Part shown: piece by piece, positions 1-9,112 of the stretch
Position numbering within the stretch: the first letter of the stretch is position 1
Layout of the letters: every line of letters begins with the position of its first letter
From: Nitrospirota bacterium
GTDB taxonomy: Bacteria; Nitrospirota_A; Leptospirillia; Leptospirillales; Leptospirillaceae
Length of the DNA: 12,170 bases
Direction: 5' to 3'
NCBI GenBank assembly: GCA_021795275.1
Contig: JAJYPO010000056.1
Location: 1-12,170 of the forward strand
The notes under the pieces: generated by a model
Database searches by the model: none
What the model was told of the DNA's origin: nothing
The model's input: only the letters and a program-made list of their open reading frames with translations
Program-made: the position numbers and the translations under genes

Positions 1-1592
<1,592 letters not shown>

Positions 1593-1739
1593 GTCGATTC
1601 TTTCTTCTGAAGACTCCACCCCCAAATAATCCGGGAATTTTGTCCTTCCCTGAGGTGGGGAAAGGGGACAAGATCCAGGAAGGACGATTGCCAATCGTTA
1701 TCCGGAGCGGAGCAATCCATTTATTTTAAAGAGAGGGAA

Positions 1740-1806
1740 GGGACCACAGGGTCCCCGAAGGGACATCCATTACAGAAAGGGCGCCGACTTGTGGACGGCA
1801 CCCCCT
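1740..1806 (-). promoter_or_regulatory. Hairpin-rich leader of the M16 peptidase-pdxJ transcript
   Basis: The non-coding stretch between the terminator ending the small membrane protein gene and the peptidase start folds well on the minus strand. A first hairpin pairs 1796-1803 with 1779-1786 (8 bp including one G-U, 9-base loop, extendable by wobble pairs). Next comes GTCCC-TTCG-GGGAC (1764-1751), a stem with a UUCG tetraloop. The GGGACC portion of that stem (1755-1750) can instead pair with GGTCCC at 1745-1740 across a 4-base loop, so the two structures exclude each other. The run after the last arm is pyrimidine-rich but is not a clean T-tract. A TGTAAT box lies at about 1775-1770 with no good -35 partner. 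Pairing is seen directly; a regulatory role is inference. Confidence 0.4.
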
Positions 1807-1833
1807 GCAAAAGAAGAATAGAATAAATGCAAA

Positions 1834-1857
1834 GAAAAATCACCGGTCAGACCGGTG
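1834..1857 (-). terminator. Rho-independent terminator of the 40-residue membrane protein gene
   Basis: On the minus strand a perfect 7-bp stem CACCGGT / ACCGGTG with a 3-base loop is followed directly by ATTTTTCTTT. It begins 21 bases after the TAG of the small membrane protein gene and separates that gene from the peptidase-pdxJ transcript. This is the clearest intrinsic terminator in the window. Confidence 0.85.
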
Positions 1858-1878
1858 GGCGAATCGACCAGCCTGAAA

Positions 1879-2001
1879 CTAGTGAGCCCCGGTGGGAAGA
1901 AAGAAGGGGTTTACGCCCACATACGCTGAGAGGCCCCCCCAAACGACGACCATAATGATTGCAACAACAATCAGACCGGCAAAACCCTTGTTCACATCCA
2001 T
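1879..2001 (-). CDS. Orphan 40-residue single-span membrane protein
   Basis: The predicted protein has 40 residues: a short polar head (MDVNKG), one hydrophobic span at about residues 6-28 (FAGLIVVAIIMVVVWGGLSA within it), and a short tail with NPFF and a C-terminal His. The start is set by a perfect AAGGAGG ribosome site 8 bases before the ATG at 2001; the in-frame ATG at 2007 is too close to that site, and longer upstream extensions have no such signal. It has its own near-consensus promoter and a strong terminator, so it looks like a well-expressed single-gene unit. The KG head, conserved-style Trp and Gly in the span and the length recall the tiny subunit IIa of ba3-type cytochrome oxidases (CoxIIa family). 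That is only a resemblance from memory, and no oxidase genes are near. I do not recognise it with certainty. It occupies the position where Bacillus has ylxY. Confidence 0.75.
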   Translation of the reverse strand: MDVNKGFAGLIVVAIIMVVVWGGLSAYVGVNPFFLPTGAH

Positions 2002-2139
2002 CGGCATCTCCTCCTTTTTGAATGCCACACCTTCCCCCGAAAGACCCGGGAAAGGACTTCCCCTTCCAGAAAACTCTGTCGAGAGAGGCGGAAGGGGGGT
2101 AAAAAGGCGATCCTTACCCATTGAAATTCAGACCCGAAC

Positions 2140-2168
2140 ATTATGGCAAAGGAACTTCCAAAAAACAA
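2140..2168 (-). promoter_or_regulatory. Candidate sigma-70 promoter of the 40-residue protein gene
   Basis: On the minus strand TTGTTT (2168-2163) is separated by exactly 17 bases from CATAAT (2145-2140), which differs from TATAAT at one position. Transcription would start near 2132, leaving a leader of about 130 bases. That leader can form a GGGTAA/TTACCC stem (near 2097-2120) and a CTTTCCC/GGGGAAG stem ending shortly before the ribosome site. The -35 box overlaps the T-run of the putative pnp terminator. Confidence 0.55.
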
Positions 2169-2186
2169 GAAGTCTTTTCGAAGACC
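2160..2186 (-). terminator. Probable weak intrinsic terminator after pnp
   Basis: About 45 bases after the pnp stop, the minus strand carries GTCTT-CGAA-AAGAC (5 bp plus one closing G-U pair, 4-base loop) followed by TTCTTGTTTTTT. The stem is short and AT-leaning, so termination may be partial. Confidence 0.5.
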
Positions 2187-2231
2187 AAATCTGAATCCAA
2201 AACGGATGAAAAAGCCCTCAAAGGGAAACCA

Positions 2232-4361
2232 TCAGGCCTTGGGGGCGGTGCGGTGCTCCCTGGCCTCCCCTTCCTCGGCAATCGCTTCCTTGCGGGACAG
2301 GCGTATCTTTCCCGAACGGTCCACCTCAAGGACCTTGACCAGAATTTCATCGCCTTCGTTGACGACATCGGTGACCTTTTCGACCCGGCGCGGTTCAAGC
2401 TGGGAGACATGGCATAAACCCGTCGTTCCCGGCATGATCTCCACAAAGGCCCCATAATCTGCAACGGTTTTGACCTTCCCGAGGTAGATCTTCCCGACTT
2501 CCGCTTCGGCGACAATCTGGTTGATCATTTCGATGGCCTTTCTTGCAGCCTCCTCGTCGGCCGAGGCAACCCGAATGAGCCCTGAATCCTCGATATCGAT
2601 CTTGACTCCGGTCTTTTCCGTAATGCTCCGGATCATTTTCCCTCCAGGACCGATCACTTCCCGGATCTTGTCCTGTTTTACCTGAATGGTCAGAATCCGG
2701 GGGGCATACGGCGACATGGTTTCGCGCACGGATGGAAGAGAGGCCTTCATTTTACCCATGATATGGATACGGCCTTCCCTGGCCTGATCAAGGGCCTTTT
2801 TCATAATCTCAAGGGTGATTCCCTTGATCTTGATGTCCATCTGGACCGCAGTGACGCCGGCATCGGTTCCGGTCACCTTGAAATCCATGTCACCCAGGTG
2901 GTCCTCGATCCCCAGAATGTCAGAAAGGATGGCGACGCGTTCCCCTTCCTTTATCAACCCCATGGCAATTCCTGCCACAGGGGCCTTGATCGGAATCCCG
3001 GCATCCATCATGGCCAGGGTTCCTCCGCAGACCGTCGCCATGGAGGTCGAACCGTTGGACTCGAGGATGTCCGAAACCAACCGGATGGAATAGGGAAAGG
3101 TCTCCCGGGAGGGAAGGACCGGAAGGAGCGCCCGTTCCGCCAGGTTTCCATGCCCGATTTCCCTTCGGCCGGGACCGCGCATCGGCTTGACCTCCCCCAC
3201 GGAAAAGGCAGGAAAATTGTAGTGGAGCATGAACCGTTTGGTGGATTCCCCCTCCAGGGCGTCAATCCTCTGTTCGTCATCAGAAGTTCCCAGAGTGGCG
3301 ACGGAAAGGCTCTGGGTCTCCCCGCGGGTAAAGAGGGCCGACCCATGGGTTCGGGGAAGAATGCCCACTTCAATGGTGATCGGACGGATTTCCGTGGTCT
3401 TTCGTCCATCGGCCCGGATCCCCCGGTCGAGGACCATCGCCCGAAGAAGCTCCCGTTCGAGATCATGGAATCCGGTGGAGAATTCCTTTTCTTCCCGGGA
3501 GTCCTTGAACCCTTCCAGGAAGAGTTCCTTGCAGAGGGCATTGCGGATTTCCGTCGTCCTGTCCTCACGCGACTTCTTGTCGGACATGACAAGGATTTCC
3601 GTCAGGGAATCCTTGGCTCCCGCCCGGATCCGGTCCATAAGTTCGGGACGGACCGGGACGGGGGGGAGTTGCCGCTTGGCCTTCCCGATTTTTTTCTGAA
3701 GCTCGATCTGAGCGGAAATGATAGGCTGGCAGGCATTGTGGGCGGTACGGATGGCCTCGAGGAAAAGCTCCTCCGAAACCTCGGAGGCCTTTCCTTCCAC
3801 CATCATGATGGCATCGGCGGTTCCGGCGACAACAAGGTCAATAATGGACTTTTCCTGAGCCTCAAGATCCGGGTTGATGACAAAATTTCCATCAATGTAT
3901 CCGACCCGGACGGCTCCCAAAGGATCATGGAAGGGGATGTCGGAAATCGTGAGGGCTGCCGATGCCGCGACGACGGCCATTACGTCGGTCACACCGCTTC
4001 TGTCTGCCGAAACGACCGAAGCGATCACCTGGGTATCGTAATAAAACCCTTCCGGGAACAAAGGGCGAATAGGACGATCAACCAGGCGGCTGTTCAGGAT
4101 TTCCCTTTCTGAAGGCTTCCCTTCCCTCTTGAAAAATCCTCCAGGAATCTTCCCTGCCGCATAGGCACGCTCCTGATAATCCACCGTCAGAGGGAGAAAG
4201 TCCGTTCCCGGCTTGATTGTCTTCGAGGCCACGGCGGTCGCGATGATCACTGTCCCCTCAACCCACAGGACAACTGCTCCGTCAGCCTGACGTGCCATGC
4301 GGCCTGTTTCGATCCTGACGGACTTTCCGCCAACGATCACTTCTACAGTCTCTGGTTTCAT
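2232..4361 (-). CDS. pnp: Polyribonucleotide nucleotidyltransferase (PNPase)
   Basis: PNPase is the phosphorolytic 3'-5' exoribonuclease of the RNA degradosome and acts as a trimer in the cytoplasm. The 709-residue protein has the full layout: first RNase PH core with FFKREGKPSE (77-86), helical linker (about 240-310), second catalytic RNase PH core with EDHLGDMDFKVTGTDAG (486-502), a KH domain with GPGG (571-574) and a C-terminal S1 domain (about 621-692). Asp487, Asp493 and Lys495 match catalytic positions known from the E. coli enzyme, so it should be active. The tail after the S1 domain is short and charged. The ATG start has AAAGGA about 11 bases upstream. It follows rpsO across a 141-base structured spacer, the same gene pair as in E. 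coli and Bacillus, and is probably read both through from rpsO and possibly from its own promoter. Confidence 0.98.
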   Translation of the reverse strand: MKPETVEVIVGGKSVRIETGRMARQADGAVVLWVEGTVIIATAVASKTIKPGTDFLPLTVDYQERAYAAGKIPGGFFKREGKPSEREILNSRLVDRPIRPLFPEGFYYDTQVIASVVSADRSGVTDVMAVVAASAALTISDIPFHDPLGAVRVGYIDGNFVINPDLEAQEKSIIDLVVAGTADAIMMVEGKASEVSEELFLEAIRTAHNACQPIISAQIELQKKIGKAKRQLPPVPVRPELMDRIRAGAKDSLTEILVMSDKKSREDRTTEIRNALCKELFLEGFKDSREEKEFSTGFHDLERELLRAMVLDRGIRADGRKTTEIRPITIEVGILPRTHGSALFTRGETQSLSVATLGTSDDEQRIDALEGESTKRFMLHYNFPAFSVGEVKPMRGPGRREIGHGNLAERALLPVLPSRETFPYSIRLVSDILESNGSTSMATVCGGTLAMMDAGIPIKAPVAGIAMGLIKEGERVAILSDILGIEDHLGDMDFKVTGTDAGVTAVQMDIKIKGITLEIMKKALDQAREGRIHIMGKMKASLPSVRETMSPYAPRILTIQVKQDKIREVIGPGGKMIRSITEKTGVKIDIEDSGLIRVASADEEAARKAIEMINQIVAEAEVGKIYLGKVKTVADYGAFVEIMPGTTGLCHVSQLEPRRVEKVTDVVNEGDEILVKVLEVDRSGKIRLSRKEAIAEEGEAREHRTAPKA

Positions 4362-4405
4362 TCTTAGGATATTCCTTTCCGGTTACCGGACCAATGGAAT
4401 CAATA

Positions 4406-4411
4406 ATTATA
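4406..4411 (-). promoter_or_regulatory. Possible -10 box of an internal pnp promoter
   Basis: A perfect TATAAT (4411-4406) lies 44 bases before the pnp start codon, directly at the end of the long inverted repeat. The region 17-18 bases upstream (TTTTTG) is a poor -35 match, so this may be a weak promoter or chance. E. coli pnp is known to have both a promoter and a processed hairpin in this spacer, which makes the site more plausible. Confidence 0.35.
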
Positions 4412-4494
4412 CGGGTTTCAGCCGGCCGCAAAAACGACTTTTACCCACCACGGAAACTCCGATGAAGTCGGTTCAACGCCCTTCTGAAACCCGT
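4411..4494 (-). repeat. Nested inverted repeat / RNA stem structure in the rpsO-pnp spacer
   Basis: Three nested pairings are visible on the minus strand. The outer stem is an 11-bp perfect pair, ACGGGTTTCAG (4494-4484) with CTGAAACCCGT (4421-4411). The middle stem is CGACTT (4470-4465) with AAGTCG (4440-4435). The apical hairpin is CGGA-GTT-TCCG (4461-4451). Together they make one long, bulged arm that begins 8 bases after the rpsO stop. The middle stem is followed by five Ts (4434-4430), so it could also act as an attenuator. In E. coli a long hairpin in the same spacer is cut by RNase III and allows PNPase to repress its own mRNA; the same use here is inference from position and shape. Confidence 0.65.
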
Positions 4495-4502
4495 TTTTCG
4501 AG

Positions 4503-4772
4503 CTAGCGGCGCAATCCCAGTCGTCCGATGATCTCCTGATACTTGGCAGGATTTGTTGTCTGAAGGTACTTGAGATGACGGCGCCTCCGGCTGACCATAA
4601 GGAGAAGACCGCGACGTGAATGGACATCCTTGGGGAACTTCTTGAAATGCTCTCCCAGCTGGTTGATCCTTTCGGTCAAAATGGCCACCTGAACCTCGAC
4701 AGATCCGGTATCGTTGCTGGAAATCTTGAAGGAATTGATGACTTCCTGTTTCTTTTCCTTGCTCAATGCCAT
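4503..4772 (-). CDS. rpsO: Ribosomal protein S15 (uS15)
   Basis: S15 is a primary 16S rRNA-binding protein of the small-subunit platform. The 89-residue length is exactly typical, and the protein shows the family blocks [17 protein letters not shown] (20-36), HSRRGLL (51-57), RRRHLKYL (63-70) and a C-terminal IGRLGLR. The ATG has an AAGGGAG ribosome site about 8 bases upstream. It lies 32 bases after truB, with no terminator between, so it belongs to the upstream transcript. In E. coli S15 represses its own translation through a leader pseudoknot; any equivalent here would have to overlap the end of truB, and I did not find one by eye. Confidence 0.98.
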   Translation of the reverse strand: MALSKEKKQEVINSFKISSNDTGSVEVQVAILTERINQLGEHFKKFPKDVHSRRGLLLMVSRRRRHLKYLQTTNPAKYQEIIGRLGLRR

Positions 4773-4804
4773 GCCTTGAACTCCCTTTTAACCGTTTTCA
4801 TTGT

Positions 4805-5800
4805 TTAAAAGACCGCCACCGGTCCCTGGGACAGGGATGAAACACCCCGGTCGAAAGAGGTCTTTGTCCGAAAAACAAGGACCATCCTTGAAACAGGGAT
4901 TCCTCCCGGGAATTGAGCGGTCTCCTCGGAACCAAGAAGGGCCTGGGCCAATCCCAGAATCTTCCCGCCTTTCCCCATTATTCTAATCGTATCCTTCGCA
5001 TGAAACAATCCTTCCCGGCGGGAAATCCAGACACCGGGGATCAGGGTCCCCTTTTGCAAGGCCGGCGGTACATGGGGAAGGAGCTCAAGGGAGGGAAGAT
5101 CGCAAAAGATCCTGTCAGGACCGATCAGTGCTGACTCAAGGTCCCCCCTGCTCCATGTGGATTCGATGACGTCGAGGCCAACAGCCTCCCTTACGGAAAA
5201 ACGACCGACAGAAATACGGCGGAGTCGGCTTACATGTCCTCCGCAACCCAGGGCCTCGCCGATCTGACGCGCCAGAACCCGGACATAGGTCCCCTTCGAG
5301 CAGTGGACCAGAAGGGAAACGACCCCGTCCGTCCTTGCGATGAGCTCGAGAGAAGATATCGTGACGAGCCGGGGGGTCCGGTCGACAGTGATCCCCTTGC
5401 GGGCCAGCTTGTAGAGGGGAACTCCCTTCTGCTTGACAGCAGAAAACATGGGGGGTTCCTGCATATGATCCCCGACAAACCCTGACAATATGGCCCGGAA
5501 AACCTCATCCGAAAGGTCTTCCGGAAGAGGTTTTCTCGAAAGGACCTCTCCCTGGCTGTCGTCGGTATCCGTCGAGATCCCGAGGGTAATGTCAAACTCG
5601 TAGGATTTGTCATGGGATTGAACAAATCCTGACATCTTCGTCGCATCCCCCAGGAAAAGGGGCAACAGCCCTGAGGCCATGGGGTCGAGGGTTCCTCCAT
5701 GCCCGATCCGGTCAATACCAGTCTTTTTCCGCAACCCATGGACAATATCATGGGAGGTCGGGCCCACAGGCTTATCGACCAGAAGGACTCCGGAGACCAT
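4805..5800 (-). CDS. truB: tRNA pseudouridine(55) synthase TruB
   Basis: TruB converts U55 of the T-loop of tRNAs to pseudouridine. The 331-residue protein opens with GVLLVDKPVGPTSHD (4-18), followed by GHGGTLDPMASGLLP with the catalytic Asp39, then the SYEFDITLG, PPMFSAVK and CSKGTYVRVLARQIG blocks. The last 80-90 residues (around PPALQKGTLIPGV) look like a PUA-type RNA-binding domain. Start choice: the ATG at 5800 has GGAGG 5 bases upstream and matches where the B. subtilis protein begins (MVNGVLLL). An alternative GTG at 5830 overlaps the rbfA stop in a GTGA and would add 10 residues (MILFDEPEAS); it could be used through coupling. Part of the infB-ylxP-rbfA-truB-rpsO run. Confidence 0.97.
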   Translation of the reverse strand: MVSGVLLVDKPVGPTSHDIVHGLRKKTGIDRIGHGGTLDPMASGLLPLFLGDATKMSGFVQSHDKSYEFDITLGISTDTDDSQGEVLSRKPLPEDLSDEVFRAILSGFVGDHMQEPPMFSAVKQKGVPLYKLARKGITVDRTPRLVTISSLELIARTDGVVSLLVHCSKGTYVRVLARQIGEALGCGGHVSRLRRISVGRFSVREAVGLDVIESTWSRGDLESALIGPDRIFCDLPSLELLPHVPPALQKGTLIPGVWISRREGLFHAKDTIRIMGKGGKILGLAQALLGSEETAQFPGGIPVSRMVLVFRTKTSFDRGVSSLSQGPVAVF

Positions 5801-5826
5801 CGATGCCTCCGGTTCATCAAACAAAA

Positions 5827-6192
5827 TCACTCCTCGTCATCCTCTGCATTCTGGTTGGCCAGTAACCTTTCGATCCTGTCGAGGTCAGTTTCGCCAGCAT
5901 CAAGGTGGAAGGTCAGAGCGGGAATGTACTTGATCCTGATCCGGCTCGCCAGCTCTTTCCTGAGCCCTCCCCGGTGGCGCTCAAAGGCCTCCTGGCAAAG
6001 GGCCGGATCCTCCCCCGGATAAAGACGATAATAAACGGACGCATTGCGAAGGTCCCCCGAAAGAGTCACCCGGGTAATGGTGGCCCTGGACAAAAGAGGC
6101 TCGCGGGAATAACGGGACAGAACCATTGCCAGGACTTCATGGATTTCTGCGGAGACCCTGTCAGCCCTTCGGAAGCCGGGATTCTGCTTCAC
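5827..6192 (-). CDS. rbfA: Ribosome-binding factor A (30S maturation)
   Basis: RbfA binds near the 5' end of 16S rRNA during late maturation of the 30S subunit and is needed for growth in the cold in studied bacteria. At 121 residues it has the single KH-like domain: RRADRVSAEIHEVLA near the N-terminus, a central ITRVTLSGDLRNASVYY (residues about 39-55) and the RIRIKYIPALTFHLD strand (about 84-98), ending in the typical acidic tail NAEDDEE. The start is GTG at 6192, whose first bases overlap the stop of ylxP in a GTGA; there is no good ribosome site, so translation is probably coupled. Its own stop at 5827 again sits in a GTGA with the alternative truB start. Confidence 0.93.
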   Translation of the reverse strand: MKQNPGFRRADRVSAEIHEVLAMVLSRYSREPLLSRATITRVTLSGDLRNASVYYRLYPGEDPALCQEAFERHRGGLRKELASRIRIKYIPALTFHLDAGETDLDRIERLLANQNAEDDEE

Positions 6193-6509
6193 AGGGACTC
6201 ACGATGCGAATCGAGAAGAACAATTTCGGGAAAGGATATGACCAGCCCTCTGATCTTTTCAAAGATGCGATCAGAAAGGCCCGGATCGGAGGATATCATG
6301 ACGACCTCCACCAATGCCCGTTGCCAGAGATCCTGGTATCCCGTTTCCGCTACGGAAACAGGAAAGCGGTCCCGGATTTTTGCAAGCAAGCCCGACAAGA
6401 CCTGTCTCTTTTCCTTCAGGGAATGGGTGGCAGGAAAATGAAGGACCAGAATCAGATGATCAATCCGGGAACGTTTGGAAGAGTCCCCCTCATGAAGAGA
6501 CCGGCTCAA
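6189..6509 (-). CDS. ylxP: YlxP-like DUF503 protein
   Basis: This 106-residue protein matches the DUF503 family, whose B. subtilis member YlxP also sits between infB and rbfA. Diagnostic blocks are [10 protein letters not shown] (about residues 29-38), [18 protein letters not shown] (about 48-65) and a SFPEIVLLD stretch near the C-terminus. The family is small and cytoplasmic and has been linked to ribosome assembly mainly by gene neighbourhood; a precise biochemical role is not something I can state. The start is TTG at 6509 with AGGA four bases upstream, placing the first 20 bases inside the end of infB. Relatives begin only shortly before the LILVLHFP strand, so the first 15 or so residues may be a local extension; no better start exists. 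Confidence 0.88.
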   Translation of the reverse strand: MSRSLHEGDSSKRSRIDHLILVLHFPATHSLKEKRQVLSGLLAKIRDRFPVSVAETGYQDLWQRALVEVVMISSDPGLSDRIFEKIRGLVISFPEIVLLDSHRESL

Positions 6510-9093
6510 GCTTTCCTGCGATCTTTTCCTGGACGAAGCACTCGATCAGGTCTCCGACCTTGATATCCCTATAGTTTTCAATGGAAATCCCGCATTCGTA
6601 GCCTGCAGCCACTTCGCGGACATCATCCTTGAAGCGCTTCAGGGCTTCCATCTTTCCCTCGAAGACGACTGACCCATCCCGGATGAGTTTGATCACAGTT
6701 CCCGTCCGCTGCATGACTCCTTCCGAGACATAACATCCGGCAACAGTACCAACACGGGTGATATTGTAAACCTGCCGAACCTCGGCTCGGCCGACGAACC
6801 TTTCGCGAATCGTGGGCGACAGCATTCCTTCCATCGCCTTACGGATATCCTCCACGGCATCATAAATGACCGAGTAGAATTTCATTTCCACCTTTTCGCG
6901 TTCTGCCAGCGCCAGGGCTTTGGGTTCCGGACGCACATTGAACCCGAAAATGATTGCATTGGAGGCCTGGGCCAACAGGACGTCGGTTTCGCGGATTCCA
7001 CCGACTCCCTCGTGGATGAACCGGACCCGGACCTTCTTGTTCTCGAGCTTGCCGATGGCCTGACGTATGGGCTCGATCGATCCCTGGACATCGACCTTCA
7101 GGATCAGGTTCAGATCCTTGATGATCCCTTCCTCGATCTGGGTATAAAGATCCTCAAGGGTCACCTTTTTGTTCTGGAGAAGCTGGACTGCCCGTTGCCG
7201 GGCCTGGCGTGCCATGGCCACCTGGCGACCAAGCTTTTCGTCCTCGACCGCAATGAAGACATCTCCGGGTTGGGGCATCCCGTCGAGACCTACGACTTCG
7301 GCCGAATGGGAAGGCGTCACATCCGTAACACGATGGCCGAAAGGATCCGTAAGGCTCCGGACCCGCCCGACCTGGGCTCCCAGCACAAGAAAGTTTCCGA
7401 CCTTCAATGTCCCTTTCTGGACGAGAACCGAGGCCACAATCCCCCGTCCCTTGTCCAGACGAGATTCGATCACGAGGCCGCGGGCGCGCCGGTTGGGATT
7501 GGCCTTGAGATCCAGAACATCCGCCTGGAGAAGGATCATCTCCAGCAAAAGGTCCAGACCAATCCTCTTCTTCGCTGACACGGGACAGAAAATCGTGGTC
7601 CCCCCCCACTCTTCGGGGGTGAGTCCATATTCGGAAAGGGCCTGCTTGACCCGGTCTGGATTGGCCTCCGGTTTGTCAATCTTGTTGATGGCCACAACGA
7701 TCGGGACATCGGCGGCCCTGGCGTGATTGATCGCCTCGATTGTCTGGGGCATGACCCCATCATCAGCGGCAACGACCAGAATCACAACATCCGTGGCCTT
7801 GGCACCCCGGGCCCGCATCGCCGTAAAGGCCTCATGGCCAGGAGTGTCAAGAAAGGTGATATCCCGTCCGTTGATCGAGACCGTATAGGCCCCGATATGC
7901 TGGGTAATGCCTCCCGCCTCCCCCTCTGCGACCTTGCTCTTCCGGATGGCATCGAGAAGGGATGTCTTTCCATGGTCGGTGTGGCCCATGATCGTAACTA
8001 CGGGAGGCCGGGGCATGAGATCCCCCTCAGAATCTTCTGTCTCCCCGAGGATGGCTTCTTCCGGTTCCTCCTGCTGGATCTCCACTGCGATCCCCAACTG
8101 TTCGGCAACGAGCATCGCCGCCTCCGGATCGACAGGTTCTGTAATTGTGGCCATGACTCCCATGGACATGAGGCGCATGATCACATCCTGAACCTTGACC
8201 CCCAAACGGTCTGCAAATTCCTTGACGCTCGTTCCGGCTTCGATTCGAATCGATTTCTTCCGGGCCTTTGTCCCGTCAATCGCGGGTGAAAGGTTTCTGG
8301 AATCGCCTGCACTTTTCATCTTTTTCTTGAATGCCGGCGGTTTTTTGAAGGCAGGCCTGGGGAAGGGAGCCCGGGGAACAGCAGGTGCTTCCGGGGGAGC
8401 ACCCGGAGCCACAACGCGGTGGACCGTCTGCGCAGTGGCCGGTGTTTTGCCGGGAGCCGGCTCCTTCTCCGAGGTCTCCTCGAGGTCGACAAAATCCTCT
8501 TCTCTCAACATATGGAGCCGGTCAAGCTTCTGGTTTTTTTCCTTGACAGTCTTGGCGGGCTTTCCTCGCTTGTCCCCCGCCGCTCCCTTTTCCCTGAGAC
8601 CTCCCTTTTCAGCGGTCTCCTTGGCGGGGGAGACTGAGGGGGAGGTGGAAGAAGGCTTCTCCGCCTGTCGGGACGGCATGGTCTCCTGGGTCCACCCTTC
8701 GACGGGAATACGCGGAAGAATATTTCTGACAGGAGGCAAAGGAGGATGAGGACTTTCGACCACAGGGGAAGAGGAGTCTGAAACCATAGGCTCCTGGACT
8801 GGAACGGCCGCCCCGGGCTCGGACGTTAAGAGCTGTTCCTCAGAAAGAGAGGTCTCGGCCTGGACAGGCTGGCCCTCGGTCACCAGTGGGGCGGCCTTTT
8901 TCTTGATGAGAATCGGCTTTTTGGGGGCTTCCGGAGCTTCGTCACCCTTTTTTATCTTCTGTCGGACGATGGTGACGGTTCTTTCATCCAGTGTCGCCAT
9001 GTGGGAGGGAGCATGAATTCCCCACAGTTTAAGTTTGGCAAGCAGGGATTTGCTTTCCATTTTCAGTTCGCGAGCCAATTCATAAACCTTCAA
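6490..9093 (-). CDS. infB: Translation initiation factor IF-2
   Basis: IF-2 is the GTPase that brings initiator fMet-tRNA to the 30S subunit and promotes subunit joining. The 867-residue protein has a short N-terminal IF2_N module (1-50), a long low-complexity Pro/Ala/Lys/Glu linker (about 55-278), a second IF2_N module (about 280-340), the G domain and the C-terminal beta-barrel and tRNA-binding domains. G motifs are visible: GHTDHGKT (370-377), GGITQH (394-399), DTPGH (416-420), NKID (470-473) and SAK (506-508). Position 372 is Thr where most IF-2 and EF-Tu proteins have Val. The start is TTG at 9093 with GAGGGGG about 8 bases upstream and the expected [10 protein letters not shown] beginning; the next ATG (9060) has no ribosome site. 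It follows nusA by 19 bases without the ylxR and ylxQ genes found in Firmicutes. Confidence 0.97.
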   Translation of the reverse strand: MKVYELARELKMESKSLLAKLKLWGIHAPSHMATLDERTVTIVRQKIKKGDEAPEAPKKPILIKKKAAPLVTEGQPVQAETSLSEEQLLTSEPGAAVPVQEPMVSDSSSPVVESPHPPLPPVRNILPRIPVEGWTQETMPSRQAEKPSSTSPSVSPAKETAEKGGLREKGAAGDKRGKPAKTVKEKNQKLDRLHMLREEDFVDLEETSEKEPAPGKTPATAQTVHRVVAPGAPPEAPAVPRAPFPRPAFKKPPAFKKKMKSAGDSRNLSPAIDGTKARKKSIRIEAGTSVKEFADRLGVKVQDVIMRLMSMGVMATITEPVDPEAAMLVAEQLGIAVEIQQEEPEEAILGETEDSEGDLMPRPPVVTIMGHTDHGKTSLLDAIRKSKVAEGEAGGITQHIGAYTVSINGRDITFLDTPGHEAFTAMRARGAKATDVVILVVAADDGVMPQTIEAINHARAADVPIVVAINKIDKPEANPDRVKQALSEYGLTPEEWGGTTIFCPVSAKKRIGLDLLLEMILLQADVLDLKANPNRRARGLVIESRLDKGRGIVASVLVQKGTLKVGNFLVLGAQVGRVRSLTDPFGHRVTDVTPSHSAEVVGLDGMPQPGDVFIAVEDEKLGRQVAMARQARQRAVQLLQNKKVTLEDLYTQIEEGIIKDLNLILKVDVQGSIEPIRQAIGKLENKKVRVRFIHEGVGGIRETDVLLAQASNAIIFGFNVRPEPKALALAEREKVEMKFYSVIYDAVEDIRKAMEGMLSPTIRERFVGRAEVRQVYNITRVGTVAGCYVSEGVMQRTGTVIKLIRDGSVVFEGKMEALKRFKDDVREVAAGYECGISIENYRDIKVGDLIECFVQEKIAGKLEPVSS

Positions 9094-9112
9094 AGAATCG
9101 TCCCCCTCTTCG

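Noticed and set aside
2002..2121. Upstream extension of the small membrane protein to 80 residues
   Set aside because: The extra 40 residues are Pro/Gly/Phe-rich, have no ribosome site, and the perfect AAGGAGG site fits only the ATG at 2001.
2763..4112. A 449-codon open frame on the plus strand opposite pnp
   Set aside because: It lies entirely antisense to a clearly identified PNPase, has a low-complexity Gly/Asp/His/Arg-rich translation with no recognisable domain, and is explained by codon bias of the real gene.
4379..4389. Palindrome CCGGTTACCGG just before the pnp ribosome site
   Set aside because: As RNA it gives only a 4-bp stem with a 3-base loop; too small to call a regulatory element without comparative support.
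7012..8289. Several long plus-strand frames opposite infB
   Set aside because: Mirror frames of the GC-biased IF-2 gene; composition and lack of start signals argue against coding.
8140..8940. Low-complexity stretch within infB as a possible insertion or recombination scar
   Set aside because: A long Pro/Ala/Lys/Glu linker between IF2_N modules is normal for bacterial IF-2, and the reading frame is unbroken.
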